From: JACJYE01 sp964432875
GTDB lineage: Bacteria > Bacteroidota > Bacteroidia > Chitinophagales > Saprospiraceae
Assembly (NCBI GenBank): GCA_964432875.1
Contig: CAYSPJ010000118.1
Coordinates: 1 to 15,254, forward strand
Reading direction: 5' to 3'
Length of the DNA: 15,254 nt
Under the pieces are notes generated by a model. The model worked only from the letters and a program-made list of their open reading frames with translations. It was not told the DNA's origin and searched no databases. Both the position numbers and the translations under genes were made by a program. Below are positions 1-7,566 of this stretch, piece by piece; the stretch's first letter is position 1, and each line of letters starts with the position of its first letter.

Positions 1-1
1 C

Positions 2-691
2 TCATCCCCCCCTCCTGCCAAGCTCGTCCATATCGCGGATGAGCAGGCGCTTGCGGTTGAAGGCAATGAGGTTGTCATTGCGCAACTCATTGAGCACCGT
101 AGTGACCGTTTGGCGGGAGGTGGCGGTGAGGTTGGCGATTTCCTGGTGGGTGATAAATTTGCGCACTACGGTTTCATAGCCCACGCGTTGCCCTTTTTTC
201 TGGCCTAGCTCATGGACAAAGGCGATGATGCGCGTACGAGAATCTTTGAAGATGAGCGACTCGAGGCGCTGTTCCATCTCCAACATGCGCGAGCCCATGA
301 TTTTCATCAGGAACAGGCCCAGGGCGGAGTGGTCGCGCATCATGCTTTTCATGTCTTTCACCGACATGACGCAGGCGACCGTATCCTCCATCGCATAGGC
401 AAAATCGCGGCGTTTATCTTCTCCGATCAAGGACAATTCTCCAAAGACTTCCCCCGGGCCAAGGATCGCTTTGGTGATTTCCCGGCTGGCATCCCCATAG
501 GTGCCGATTTTCACTTGCCCTTCCGTCAGGAAGTAAATTTTATCGGCGTGCTCCTCGGGCAGATAGATGAATTCACCCTTCTTGAAATGTTTGTGTACGT
601 GCTGCTCCATATCGCCTCGCCCGAGCTTCTGGGGGCAGAAAATACCGGTGACGTCTATGTTTTCTAAATACCAGAGGGATTGGTTATTCAT
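2..691 (-). CDS. Crp/Fnr family transcriptional regulator
   Basis: A 229-residue DNA-binding regulator with an N-terminal cyclic-nucleotide-binding-type beta roll (about residues 30-125, containing GEVFGELSLIG at 80-90), a long dimerisation helix (about 125-150) and a C-terminal Crp-type winged helix-turn-helix. The helix-turn-helix runs about 181-209, with recognition helix SRQTVTTVLNEL at 192-203. It probably works as a dimer on promoters. Aligned without gaps to E. coli CRP, the phosphate-binding Arg82-Ser83 pair is Arg95-Asp96 here, so cAMP may not be the ligand. The only cysteines are Cys19 and Cys107, so it is not an Fe-S FNR. The ATG at 689-691 follows a 155-nt gap after dnaX on the same strand. 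TGA is at 2-4, so the gene is complete. The family is clear; the effector and targets are unknown. Confidence 0.93.
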   Translation of the reverse strand: MNNQSLWYLENIDVTGIFCPQKLGRGDMEQHVHKHFKKGEFIYLPEEHADKIYFLTEGQVKIGTYGDASREITKAILGPGEVFGELSLIGEDKRRDFAYAMEDTVACVMSVKDMKSMMRDHSALGLFLMKIMGSRMLEMEQRLESLIFKDSRTRIIAFVHELGQKKGQRVGYETVVRKFITHQEIANLTATSRQTVTTVLNELRNDNLIAFNRKRLLIRDMDELGRRGG

Positions 692-806
692 CGCTGCTCA
701 ATTTAGATTTTTCAAAAAACGCTTTTACCCGAGGCTTGTTGGAGTTGACCCTAATAATACCTGTCCAAATTGTCCTGGAAACTACATTATGGTTTGGTGA
801 TAGCGC

Positions 807-833
807 GGGTACGCCTCGCCAGTCTGGCTACCC
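807..833 (-). terminator. Small hairpin 3' of dnaX
   Basis: GGGTA (807-811) pairs with TACCC (829-833), and a GCCA/TGGC stem is nested inside. It lies 14 nt beyond the dnaX stop, in the 155-nt gap before the Crp-family gene. There is no U-tract, so termination is only a suggestion. It could equally be a chance structure in GC-rich DNA. Confidence 0.25.
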
Positions 834-846
834 AGGGCAGGGTTAC

Positions 847-2595
847 CTACTCGTCGGGGCGCAGATCAAAGCGCTTTTGCATTTCCTGGATGAGGGGGTT
901 GCTTTCCCGCATGGCCAGGTATTTATCTTTGCTGCTGAGGATGCGTTTTGGAGTGGGGTCTTTCTGTTTGCTTTTATCCAATTCAAAGGCCAGGGTAATC
1001 TGGGAGGTGCCCAGTGCAGTGCGCAGGTGCTCCATCAGGCCACTTTCCTGACGGATGGTGTTTTCTGCCAGGGCTGAGCTGACCAGCGCATGGAGTTTGT
1101 GCCCTTCGAGCGATAGTTCGGCATTGCGTAAAATCGCTTTGACAGATTCTTGCTCCAGGCTTTGGGCGTATTCATCCCAGGCGGCCTGAGCGCGTTCCAG
1201 CGTAGGGGCTTCCGTAGGGCGGTTGCCATTCTTGGCTTCTTCGGCCTGCACCTCGGCCAGCATCGCGTTCAGGTCGATTTTTGGGGAGCCATACTTGCTG
1301 AGCTTTTTCGGGCTTGTGGACTCAGGTTCCGGCTCGGCGGCAGGTGCCTGCGGCTGTTCCTGTATTTCATCTTGATCGGCTTTGACGGCCTGAGCAGGAG
1401 GGGCAGGAGGGGCAGCCTGGAACAATCCCGGCGGTTCCTTCAGTTCAGGAGTTTTTTTTTCCGCTGGCGGCAGTTGTGCCTCGGTATCGGCTAGCAGGAA
1501 GGCGCGGTTGATATAGGCCATTTTGAGCAGGGCCATCTCGGCGTGCAGGCGCTTGTTGCGCGCCAGGCGGTAGTTGACGTCGCAATCGTTGGCGATATTG
1601 AGGGCCGTGAGCAAGAGGCTGGATGGGGCCAGGCGGGCTTGTGCCAGGTAGCGCTCTTTGAGGTTGCCGCTCACCTCCAGCAACTGGAGGGTGATTTCGT
1701 CTTTACAAACCAGCAGATTTCGCAGGTGCTCCGCCAAGCCACTGATGAAGATATCCGGCTCGAAGCCCCGGCGCAGGATGTCATCAAAGAGCAACATAAT
1801 CCTGGCAGCGTCTTCCACCAGCATGGCATCCACCATTTGGAAGAAGAAATCGTAGTCCAGCACGTTGAGGTTCTCCACCACATCGGCATAAGAGATGGTT
1901 TTGCCGGAAAAAGCGACGATGCGGTCGAAGATAGACAAGGCATCGCGCAGGGCGCCATCCGCTTTTTGCGCGATGATGTGCAGGGCGTCTTGATCAGCTT
2001 GGATACCTTCCTGACGACAGATATCCAGCAGGTGTTTGACCATATCCGCAGCCTGGATGCGGCGGAAGTCAAAAATCTGGCAGCGCGATAAGATGGTCGG
2101 GATGATCTTGTGCTTCTCCGTGGTAGCCAGGATGAAGATGGCGTAGGAGGGCGGTTCTTCCAGGGTTTTCAGGAAGGCGTTGAAAGCCTGTTGTGAGAGC
2201 ATGTGTACCTCATCGATGATGAAGACCTTGTACTTGCCCTGCTGCGGCCGGAAGCGCACCTGCTCGATGAGGGCGCGGATGTGCTCCACGCTGTTGTTGG
2301 AGGCGGCGTCCAGCTCGGTGATATTGAAAGAGGCGTTGGAATTGAAGGCCTGGCAGGAACCGCATTCATTGCACGGCTCAAAATCGGCAGAGACATTCTG
2401 GCAATTCAGCACTTTGGCAAGGATGCGGGCGCAGGTCGTCTTGCCTACGCCACGCGGCCCGCAAAATAGGAAGGCATGAGCGAGGTGGTCGCTTTGCAGC
2501 GCGTTCTTCAGAGTCTGGGATACATGCTCTTGGCCCACGACATCTTCAAAACGGTTGGGGCGGTATTTGCGTGCCGATACGATGAAATTACTCAT
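847..2595 (-). CDS. dnaX: DNA polymerase III subunit gamma/tau
   Basis: Clamp-loader ATPase of the replicative polymerase holoenzyme, 582 residues. Visible parts in order: Walker A GPRGVGKT (46-53, Lys52); the zinc-module cysteines 65, 75, 78 and 81; Walker B IIDEVH with Asp128-Glu129; the SRC motif with the arginine-finger candidate Arg171; AAA+ lid and collar to about 370; a Pro/Ala/Glu-rich linker from about 375; and a tau-type C-terminal domain (about 455-582). I chose the ATG at 2593-2595 because the protein then starts MSNFIVSARKYRPNRF, typical of the family. An in-frame TTG at 2628 would add 11 low-complexity residues. A TATCTTTG promoter element lies 67 nt upstream. A nine-A run at codons 379-382 may produce a short gamma form (see separate entry). 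Single-copy housekeeping gene; identity is very secure. Confidence 0.97.
   Translation of the reverse strand: MSNFIVSARKYRPNRFEDVVGQEHVSQTLKNALQSDHLAHAFLFCGPRGVGKTTCARILAKVLNCQNVSADFEPCNECGSCQAFNSNASFNITELDAASNNSVEHIRALIEQVRFRPQQGKYKVFIIDEVHMLSQQAFNAFLKTLEEPPSYAIFILATTEKHKIIPTILSRCQIFDFRRIQAADMVKHLLDICRQEGIQADQDALHIIAQKADGALRDALSIFDRIVAFSGKTISYADVVENLNVLDYDFFFQMVDAMLVEDAARIMLLFDDILRRGFEPDIFISGLAEHLRNLLVCKDEITLQLLEVSGNLKERYLAQARLAPSSLLLTALNIANDCDVNYRLARNKRLHAEMALLKMAYINRAFLLADTEAQLPPAEKKTPELKEPPGLFQAAPPAPPAQAVKADQDEIQEQPQAPAAEPEPESTSPKKLSKYGSPKIDLNAMLAEVQAEEAKNGNRPTEAPTLERAQAAWDEYAQSLEQESVKAILRNAELSLEGHKLHALVSSALAENTIRQESGLMEHLRTALGTSQITLAFELDKSKQKDPTPKRILSSKDKYLAMRESNPLIQEMQKRFDLRPDE
1440..1460 (-). 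promoter_or_regulatory. Probable dnaX slippage/frameshift site (A9) with flanking out-of-frame stops
   Basis: On the coding strand the message reads GAA AAA AAA ACT, with nine consecutive A (1460 to 1452), at codons 379-382 of DnaX. This is where the ATPase and collar part ends and the tau-specific tail begins. If one A is gained, translation continues Asn-Ser and stops at TGA 1447-1445, giving 383 residues. If one A is lost, it continues Leu-Leu-Asn and stops at TGA 1442-1440, giving 384 residues. Known precedents are E. coli dnaX (-1 ribosomal frameshift on A AAA AAG) and Thermus thermophilus dnaX (transcriptional slippage on an A9 run). Both make the short gamma subunit. I see no convincing downstream stem, so polymerase slippage is more likely than ribosomal frameshifting. 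Confidence 0.6.
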
Positions 2596-2662
2596 AGCCT
2601 TTTTGCTGCTCGCTGCGGTGCTGGCCAAGCCAGGGCAGCCTCCGATTTGAAAAATTCAACTT

Positions 2663-2670
2663 CAAAGATA
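2663..2670 (-). promoter_or_regulatory. Bacteroidota-type -7 promoter element for dnaX
   Basis: On the minus strand this reads TATCTTTG, an exact match to the Bacteroidota -7 consensus TAnnTTTG. It is preceded by an A/T-rich stretch (about 2671-2710). No clear TTTG -33 box is visible at the usual spacing. Transcription would start a few bases further on, giving a leader of roughly 60 nt before the dnaX ATG at 2595. The motif match is seen directly; the function is inferred. Confidence 0.6.
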
Positions 2671-2921
2671 GCAAGCTTCTGGAAAATTTTTAAGTTTTGG
2701 GCAATTATTCTGGCCGTCGGCAAAAGCGGTGAGCGGCCAGCCCCAGGCCTGGCACCCGGCACAACTCTTAACCAGAAGAAAACGGCTTTACTCGAGGATG
2801 CCCGTCGCAACAAGGCCGAATGAATGGATAGAAGTAATAACAGGAGGGGAGGCTGGCAAGTGCCAATCGATAGGAAAACCTGGCCGTAAAGCGCTCGGGA
2901 TGCCGCAGGCTTGGTGAATAT

Positions 2922-2965
2922 TTTCGGGAAGCCGCTCAGGGCAGGGCTCTGGCGGCTTCCCGAAA
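2922..2965 (-). terminator. Perfect 14-bp hairpin closing the minus-strand gene block
   Basis: TTTCGGGAAGCCGC (2922-2935) is the exact reverse complement of GCGGCTTCCCGAAA (2952-2965), with a 16-nt loop. It begins 19 nt past the stop codon of the glutathione peroxidase gene. That suits a transcription terminator or a 3'-end stabilising structure for the upstream genes. The following minus-strand bases (ATATTCACC) are not a U-tract, so it is not a textbook intrinsic terminator. Confidence 0.5.
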
Positions 2966-2984
2966 GTGGAATGGGTGCGGGCGA

Positions 2985-3563
2985 CTATTTCAGATAGGCG
3001 GTGATCTCCTCACCCAATGGATCTGCTTTGGAAGGGAAATGCGCGAGCCATTTGCCTTCAGGCGAAATCAGGAACTTGTTGAAATTCCAGCTTACGGAGG
3101 CGTTATCAACACCGTTGTACTCCTTGTTGGTCAGCCAGGCGTAAATCGGATGCTGGTCTGTTCCTTTGACATCGATTTTTTCGGAAAGCGGAAAGGTTAC
3201 GCCATAGTTTTTCTCACAAAAGCTGGCGATATCTTCAGCAGTACCAGGCTCCTGGTTCAGGAACTGGTTGCAGGGGAAGCCGATGATGACCAGCTTGTCC
3301 TGGTATTGCTCATAGAGTTTCTGTAGCGATTTGTACTGCGGCGTGAAGCCGCAGCGGGAAGCCACGTTGACGCAAAGCACGTACTTGCCTTCAAAAGACT
3401 TCATGTGGATGGTGTCTCCATCAAGGCCAGCTATACTGAATCCGTGAAAGGAAGCGGGTATAGTGCCGGGGGCAAACTTAGGGCTGCTATTGCGCTTGGT
3501 AAATGCCAGGGTAAATACGGCGAGCGCAATCAGGATTAGAGCAACGGCTGCTATTTTCATCAT
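2985..3563 (-). CDS. Membrane-anchored glutathione peroxidase family protein (Cys type)
   Basis: Thiol peroxidase of the glutathione peroxidase fold, 192 residues, predicted to reduce hydroperoxides in the periplasm or at the membrane. An N-terminal hydrophobic stretch (about 3-21) is followed by Lys-Arg, suggesting an anchor or uncleaved signal. Family motifs: NVASRCGFTP with the peroxidatic Cys71, FPCNQF (96-101) and WNFNKF (159-164). The catalytic set reads Cys71, Gln104, Trp159, Asn160. Cys116 in DIASFCEKNY sits where thioredoxin-dependent members have their resolving cysteine, so thioredoxin-like reductants are more likely than glutathione. Tandem ATGs at 3563 and 3560 are both possible starts. 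The leader carries an A8 tract just before the ATG. It is the last gene of the minus-strand block, 50 nt after the hydrolase gene. The family is certain; location and reductant are inferred. Confidence 0.93.
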   Translation of the reverse strand: MMKIAAVALILIALAVFTLAFTKRNSSPKFAPGTIPASFHGFSIAGLDGDTIHMKSFEGKYVLCVNVASRCGFTPQYKSLQKLYEQYQDKLVIIGFPCNQFLNQEPGTAEDIASFCEKNYGVTFPLSEKIDVKGTDQHPIYAWLTNKEYNGVDNASVSWNFNKFLISPEGKWLAHFPSKADPLGEEITAYLK

Positions 3564-3613
3564 GTATTTTTTTTAGCCTAACAGCATGATGAGGAAAAGG
3601 TTTACCGAATAAC

Positions 3614-4438
3614 CTAAGCGTAGCGAACCGGGCAGCTCGCCTTAAAAGACAAGCCATCACATCCCAGCGAAACCTTGGGCGGGAGCAGGGGCTGCACTTC
3701 GGTGTATAACCCCATGCTATGGCTGATGTGGGTGAGGTAAGCCTGTTCGGGTTGGATGCGCTCGATGAGGTCCAGCGCCTCTGCCAGATTGAGGTGCGTA
3801 TAGTGCCCTTTGTGGTGTAAGGCGTTGATTACCAGATGGCGAACCCCCAGTACTTTTTGCAGCTCCTGCTCTGCGATGGTCTTGACGTCGGTCAAGTAAG
3901 CGAAATCGCCGAAGCGGAAACCCAGTACCGGCAGATTGCCGTGCATGACTTCCACCGGGATAACCTCCAGGCCGCATACCTCGAAGGGGGTATCTTTGGT
4001 AATGAAATGCTGGCGCACCATGGGCGCCCCGGGATAGCGGTTTTCCTGGGCGAAGACGTAGGCGAAGCGATGCCTGAGCTCCTGGCCCACCTGCTCGGTG
4101 CAGTAGACGGGCAGGTCGGCGCGCTTTTGGAAGTTGAAGGGCCGCACATCATCCAGCCCGATAACGTGGTCGTTGTGTTCGTGGGTAAACAAAATAGCAT
4201 CGAGCGACTGCACTTTGTTGCGCAGCATCTGCTGCCGGAAATCCGGCCCGCAGTCGATAGCGATGGCGTGCTGGCCAAAGCGGACCAGCGCCGCTGTGCG
4301 TAGCCGCTGATCGCGCGGGTCGCTGGAGGCACATACGGGGCAGGGGCACCCGATCACGGGCACCCCTTGTGAGGTGCCGGTGCCCAATAAGGTTATTTCT
4401 AGTTCGATCAGTTCACGTTTTGCGGTATTGCCTGACAT
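3614..4438 (-). CDS. Metallo-beta-lactamase-fold hydrolase, PhnP-like
   Basis: A 274-residue metal-dependent phosphodiesterase-type enzyme. Motifs: GTGTSQGVP (19-27); a cysteine cluster Cys31, Cys33, Cys36 like the structural zinc site of PhnP; the metal-binding HEHNDH at 86-91; further ligands probably His166 (VMHG), Asp184 (LTDVK) and His237 or His240 (THISH). PhnP cleaves phosphoribosyl 1,2-cyclic phosphate in phosphonate use, but no phosphonate (phn) genes are nearby. The true substrate here is therefore unknown and could be another cyclic phosphate or nucleotide. No signal peptide, so cytoplasmic. It starts 6 nt after the stop of the upstream gene, indicating co-transcription. The family is secure; the specific activity is not. 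Confidence 0.9.
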   Translation of the reverse strand: MSGNTAKRELIELEITLLGTGTSQGVPVIGCPCPVCASSDPRDQRLRTAALVRFGQHAIAIDCGPDFRQQMLRNKVQSLDAILFTHEHNDHVIGLDDVRPFNFQKRADLPVYCTEQVGQELRHRFAYVFAQENRYPGAPMVRQHFITKDTPFEVCGLEVIPVEVMHGNLPVLGFRFGDFAYLTDVKTIAEQELQKVLGVRHLVINALHHKGHYTHLNLAEALDLIERIQPEQAYLTHISHSMGLYTEVQPLLPPKVSLGCDGLSFKASCPVRYA

Positions 4439-4444
4439 TCCCGG

Positions 4445-4762
4445 CTAATTTTCTTCCTGGGCTGGCTCTGTCCCTTCTTCGGCCTCTTCGGCCTCGTCAT
4501 GCGCCAGGGTGGTGATTTTTTTGTAAAACTTGGCGGAAGCTTCGCTAAGCTGCTCCAGGGGGAACTCAATATTGCCGAGGATTTCCAGCAAACAGTTGAT
4601 GCGGCCCTCCGTATCAAAAAATTTATTGATGACGGCAATCTTGCGGTTTTCCACAATACAATAGCCCGAGTTGAAATTGCCTTTTTCGTAGCGCACCGTA
4701 TAATCCAGCTCTTCGAGTAGGCCTTCCAGTTTCTTCAGGCTATGTTTGCTATACTTAAACAT
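4445..4762 (-). CDS. Conserved Bacteroidota hypothetical protein, 105 residues
   Basis: I do not recognise a named domain. The protein is soluble and cytoplasmic. It begins MFKYSKHSLKKLEGLLEELD, followed by a compact alpha/beta part (YTVRYEKGNFNSGYCIVENRKI, about 23-45) and the segment VINKFFDTEGRINCLLEIL (about 46-64). The C-terminal tail is very acidic (DEAEEAEEG). The pattern resembles small hypothetical proteins I associate with Bacteroidota genomes. I prefer the ATG at 4760-4762, which leaves 31 nt of AT-rich spacer after the 2TM gene. The ATG at 4811-4813 gives 122 residues and would overlap the 2TM gene by 20 nt. Placement 6 nt before the hydrolase suggests translational coupling. Function unknown. 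Confidence 0.8.
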   Translation of the reverse strand: MFKYSKHSLKKLEGLLEELDYTVRYEKGNFNSGYCIVENRKIAVINKFFDTEGRINCLLEILGNIEFPLEQLSEASAKFYKKITTLAHDEAEEAEEGTEPAQEEN

Positions 4763-4793
4763 CTGTCCGTTGATTTGTTCACTGATTTTTCGA

Positions 4794-5213
4794 TCAAACG
4801 AAATCGCGCTCATCCCAGTTCGGGAGCTTTTCTTTTTGCGGCTGTTTTTCAAGCTCATCCAGCGGGAGGCGCTCTTCCTCCTCCTCGGTTTCTCCGGCAG
4901 CCTCCGGCAGCAGGCCGCCGTGTTTGCGGCGCAGGCGCTCCAGCTCCTTCTGCATCTGGATTTCTTCCCATTTTTCAGACAGGGCGCGTTCCCGGCCCGG
5001 CAGGCCAAAGACCGTGAAGTAATGGATCAAAAGGCCAATGCCCCAGGGTAGCATCGGGAATAAGAACCAGATCTGTCGCGAGGAGTTAAACGTGAGGATG
5101 TTCATCGCGAGGAAAAAGGCCCCTACCGCCAGGTAGCTGGCAAAATGACCGTAAAAGCCCTTCTTGGCTTTGACCCGCTTGCGGGCGGCTTTGTAGAGTG
5201 CTTGTTCGTCCAT
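4794..5213 (-). CDS. 2TM domain-containing protein
   Basis: A 139-residue membrane protein. The basic N-terminus (ARKRVKAKKGFYGHFASY) matches the opening of the 2TM domain (Pfam PF13239) as I know it. Two membrane segments follow, about 27-42 and 51-68, joined by a short loop with Trp49 and ending in the typical PWGIGLLIHYFTVFG signature. The tail (about 75-139) is charged, partly coiled-coil and rich in Glu (ETEEEEERLP). In this phylum such domains occur alone or fused to histidine kinases, and their role is not established. It lies 10 nt after the 780-residue gene and before the 105-residue orphan, so probably shares their transcript. No sensor or enzyme domain is attached. Confidence 0.87.
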   Translation of the reverse strand: MDEQALYKAARKRVKAKKGFYGHFASYLAVGAFFLAMNILTFNSSRQIWFLFPMLPWGIGLLIHYFTVFGLPGRERALSEKWEEIQMQKELERLRRKHGGLLPEAAGETEEEEERLPLDELEKQPQKEKLPNWDERDFV

Positions 5214-5223
5214 ATTCCGGGAT

Positions 5224-7566
5224 TTACATGCGGTTGACGTAGTATTCTAAATAACGGCATTCTTTGATGGCGCGTTTGAAGTAATCCGTATCGCGGTATT
5301 CTTTTTTGAGCTGCTCAAAATACCGGCGGTAGCCAGCGGTTTTGATTTCGCGCTGGAAGGCTTTGTATTCCTTATCATGGCCTCCATACATGCCGGGCAC
5401 TTCGTATCTGCCCCACCAATATTCTTCCGGGCCGGGCTCTTCTTCCGATTTGGATTTGAAAAAGAGGTTCTGTTCCGCTTTAGCCGCCATAAAACAGATT
5501 TTAGCCGCTTCCTCGCGTTTACTGGCATGCTGGAGGGCTTTTTCGTAATAATCAAGGGCGACGGAGCAATCGTAAAAGCCGGCGTAAAAGGCGCTGCTAC
5601 GCGTGTAATTCAAGAGGTAATAAGCCGGCCCAAACCAGGTCATATTGTAATAGGCATTGCCCAGCAGGTAGTAATCGGTAGAGCTGTTCGTTTTGTTGGC
5701 GATATCCCGTATTTCGATGAGTTTGCGCAAGAAGGAATAGCGGGTGAAATTGCTGCCGGCCTTGCGCCCACAATCTTCGGGGTGGATGCAGTCGAGGATA
5801 CGCATATTGAAGGGGTTGTAGTCCAGGGGGTAGTCAAATTTTCCCGGCAAGGATTCGAGGATGGCCAGGGCTTCCTCCAGCCGGCTGGGGTCGCGCATCA
5901 GCAGGGTGGCTTTGATATCCAGGGCGATGTGCTCAAATTCACGCTGGGCAGCAGGCAGCGCGGCCTTGAACTCAGCCCAGGTCTGGGTGTTTTCCATGAA
6001 GTGCTTTAGTGCCAACAATTCGAGCGCGGTATGCTGGGGCTGGCGGATGAGGCGGAGCAATTCCTCGACCTCGGGATGGCCAGGGTCGCCTTTCAAATAC
6101 CAAACGGTCTGGCGGGCAAAGCAGTTGGCCAGGATATGCTGCCCGGCACTGCGGGCTCGGTAAGCCAGCAGGTCGAGGATAAATTCCTGGTTGTTGCGCT
6201 CGGAGTAAAAGGAAGCGGTTTCATCATCGAAAATGGCCATGATCTCTGCCGCGATGAAGTCCTGTTCCTGAGGGCTAAAGGTTTCCTTTTGGATGATGAG
6301 CATGGCCAGTTTAATTTCGCGCGCGATTTTATCAAAAGCTCCTTCCATACCCTTGCTCCCGTCCAGGGTGCGCCGGGCGGCATCGAAGTCGCCACCGAGG
6401 AACTCCAGATAGGCTTTAGCGGCAGCCCAGAAGGGGTCGGTGGGGTTTTGCTTAGCGATCGCTGCGGCAAAGCGCTGCAAGCGGGCCGCATACTGGGCTT
6501 GCTCCTGGTTTTTAAGCACACTGCCATGGGCCGCCAGGTTGGCCATCAGGGTTTCGATGGGCTTTTCGGCGTAAAATTCCAGGTTGTCGCTTTCCAGCTT
6601 ATTGATCTCCCGCGCCATGAGCCCCCGGAGCCATTCGTGGTTGCCCAGAAGGGCGGACACCTGCTCCAGATCGTGGAGGCCCAAGGTGCTGTTTTTGCTG
6701 CCGCGCAGAAAGTGCATCAGCGCCCGGTCTTCCTGGCTCTGGCAGAGGGCATAGGTAGCCTGCCAGTCCTCTTCAGTAGTGATGTTGAAGCTGTAATAAG
6801 CGCTGTTGCGGCGGCTGCGGCACTCCTTGAATACCGTGAGGAAATTGTAGTATGCCTGGCCTGGCTGCCCGTTCGAGAGTTGGATGCCCGCCACATGGTC
6901 GAGCGCCCAGTAGCGGATGATGCTCTGGGGGTTGCCTTTCCCGAAGTACTTTCCATAGGCAGCGATGGCTTGGTCAAATTGCTGATTGTGCCGCAGGCTT
7001 TTGACCAATTGGAAGGCATAACGTTCTTTGAGGAAGGCGTATTTTTCCTGATTCAAGGCCGTTTCGATACGGCCAATCAGCGCGGCAGCCTGCTCTGGGT
7101 TCAGGGGCTCTGGCTGGTAATCCCACCAATCGTTGCTGATATCCGTCAATTTTTCGAGATCAAGTGCCAGTAGCAGATATTGTTTGGCCGCTTCTAGCTG
7201 TGCGGCGGGTAGTGTGGAGTTTTTAAAGAGATGTTGCCGGATAGCTTGCGCGCGGGTCAGCTCGTAGAAGGCTTCGGAGTAGCCGCCCTTAAGGATGTAG
7301 AGCAGGGCCTCTGGATTGGCCTCTTGTTTTAGGAAAGCCTGCCACTCGGCCAGGTTGTCGTTGTTGTAGTCCTGATCGCTCCAGATGTGGAAGTAGGGGT
7401 GTGTCGTATAAAAAGTTGGGCTGTACTCCGGCGTCAAAACCCATTCGGGTACGAAGAGGTTGAAAAAGTGGTAGGAGTACTCATCGCCGCCGCAGGCTTT
7501 GGCGGTGAGCGGGCAGCAGCTAAGTGCCCAGACGGCCAGCCAGGTGGCGCAGCAGGCCCGGAGCAT
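5224..7566 (-). CDS. Large exported protein with TPR-like helical repeats, function unknown
   Basis: A 780-residue protein starting at the ATG at 7564-7566. That start gives a good signal peptide (MLRACCATWLAVWALSCC, cleavage likely after AKA, residue 24), followed by a mature end of CGGDEYSYHFFNLFVPEW. An ATG at 7680 would bury the signal peptide. The rest is largely helical with many Ala/Leu/Tyr/Glu pairs. A clear TPR-like unit, YYEKALQHASKREEAAKICF, lies near 673-692, and weaker ones earlier (for example FDQAIAAYGKYFG). There is no catalytic motif I can name. I recall related Bacteroidota proteins with a mature CGG..W/Y..FF start, but no assigned role. The first 47 nt overlap the upstream lipoprotein gene, so the two are coupled. 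Likely periplasmic or at the outer membrane. Confidence 0.85.
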   Translation of the reverse strand: MLRACCATWLAVWALSCCPLTAKACGGDEYSYHFFNLFVPEWVLTPEYSPTFYTTHPYFHIWSDQDYNNDNLAEWQAFLKQEANPEALLYILKGGYSEAFYELTRAQAIRQHLFKNSTLPAAQLEAAKQYLLLALDLEKLTDISNDWWDYQPEPLNPEQAAALIGRIETALNQEKYAFLKERYAFQLVKSLRHNQQFDQAIAAYGKYFGKGNPQSIIRYWALDHVAGIQLSNGQPGQAYYNFLTVFKECRSRRNSAYYSFNITTEEDWQATYALCQSQEDRALMHFLRGSKNSTLGLHDLEQVSALLGNHEWLRGLMAREINKLESDNLEFYAEKPIETLMANLAAHGSVLKNQEQAQYAARLQRFAAAIAKQNPTDPFWAAAKAYLEFLGGDFDAARRTLDGSKGMEGAFDKIAREIKLAMLIIQKETFSPQEQDFIAAEIMAIFDDETASFYSERNNQEFILDLLAYRARSAGQHILANCFARQTVWYLKGDPGHPEVEELLRLIRQPQHTALELLALKHFMENTQTWAEFKAALPAAQREFEHIALDIKATLLMRDPSRLEEALAILESLPGKFDYPLDYNPFNMRILDCIHPEDCGRKAGSNFTRYSFLRKLIEIRDIANKTNSSTDYYLLGNAYYNMTWFGPAYYLLNYTRSSAFYAGFYDCSVALDYYEKALQHASKREEAAKICFMAAKAEQNLFFKSKSEEEPGPEEYWWGRYEVPGMYGGHDKEYKAFQREIKTAGYRRYFEQLKKEYRDTDYFKRAIKECRYLEYYVNRM

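Larger units (their letters stand above)
2596..2984. other. 389-nt intergenic region upstream of dnaX
   Basis: No credible gene. It contains the dnaX promoter element at 2663-2670 within an AT-rich patch (about 2641-2710). There is a 7-bp inverted repeat, CTGGCCG (2710-2716) with CGGCCAG (2734-2740), and a 10-bp palindrome CCAGGCCTGG at 2743-2752. The strong hairpin at 2922-2965 closes the upstream gene block. A 39-codon ATG frame at 2798-2917 on the plus strand has no coding character. Confidence 0.7.

Noticed and set aside
2..691. An oxygen-sensing Fe-S FNR identity for the Crp-family regulator
   Set aside because: Only two cysteines (19 and 107) are present, so a four-cysteine iron-sulfur cluster cannot form.
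2596..2628. An 11-residue N-terminal extension of DnaX from a TTG
   Set aside because: The extension (MASTAASSKKA) is low in complexity, while the ATG at 2595 gives the usual family start. TTG starts are rare.
2798..2917. A 39-codon plus-strand frame in the dnaX upstream gap
   Set aside because: No good initiation context, no recognisable protein features, and it points toward the hairpin that closes the opposite-strand genes.
6031..7173. A 380-codon open frame on the plus strand
   Set aside because: It lies antisense inside the 780-residue exported protein gene. Its length follows from GC-rich codon use of the real gene, and its translation shows no family motif.
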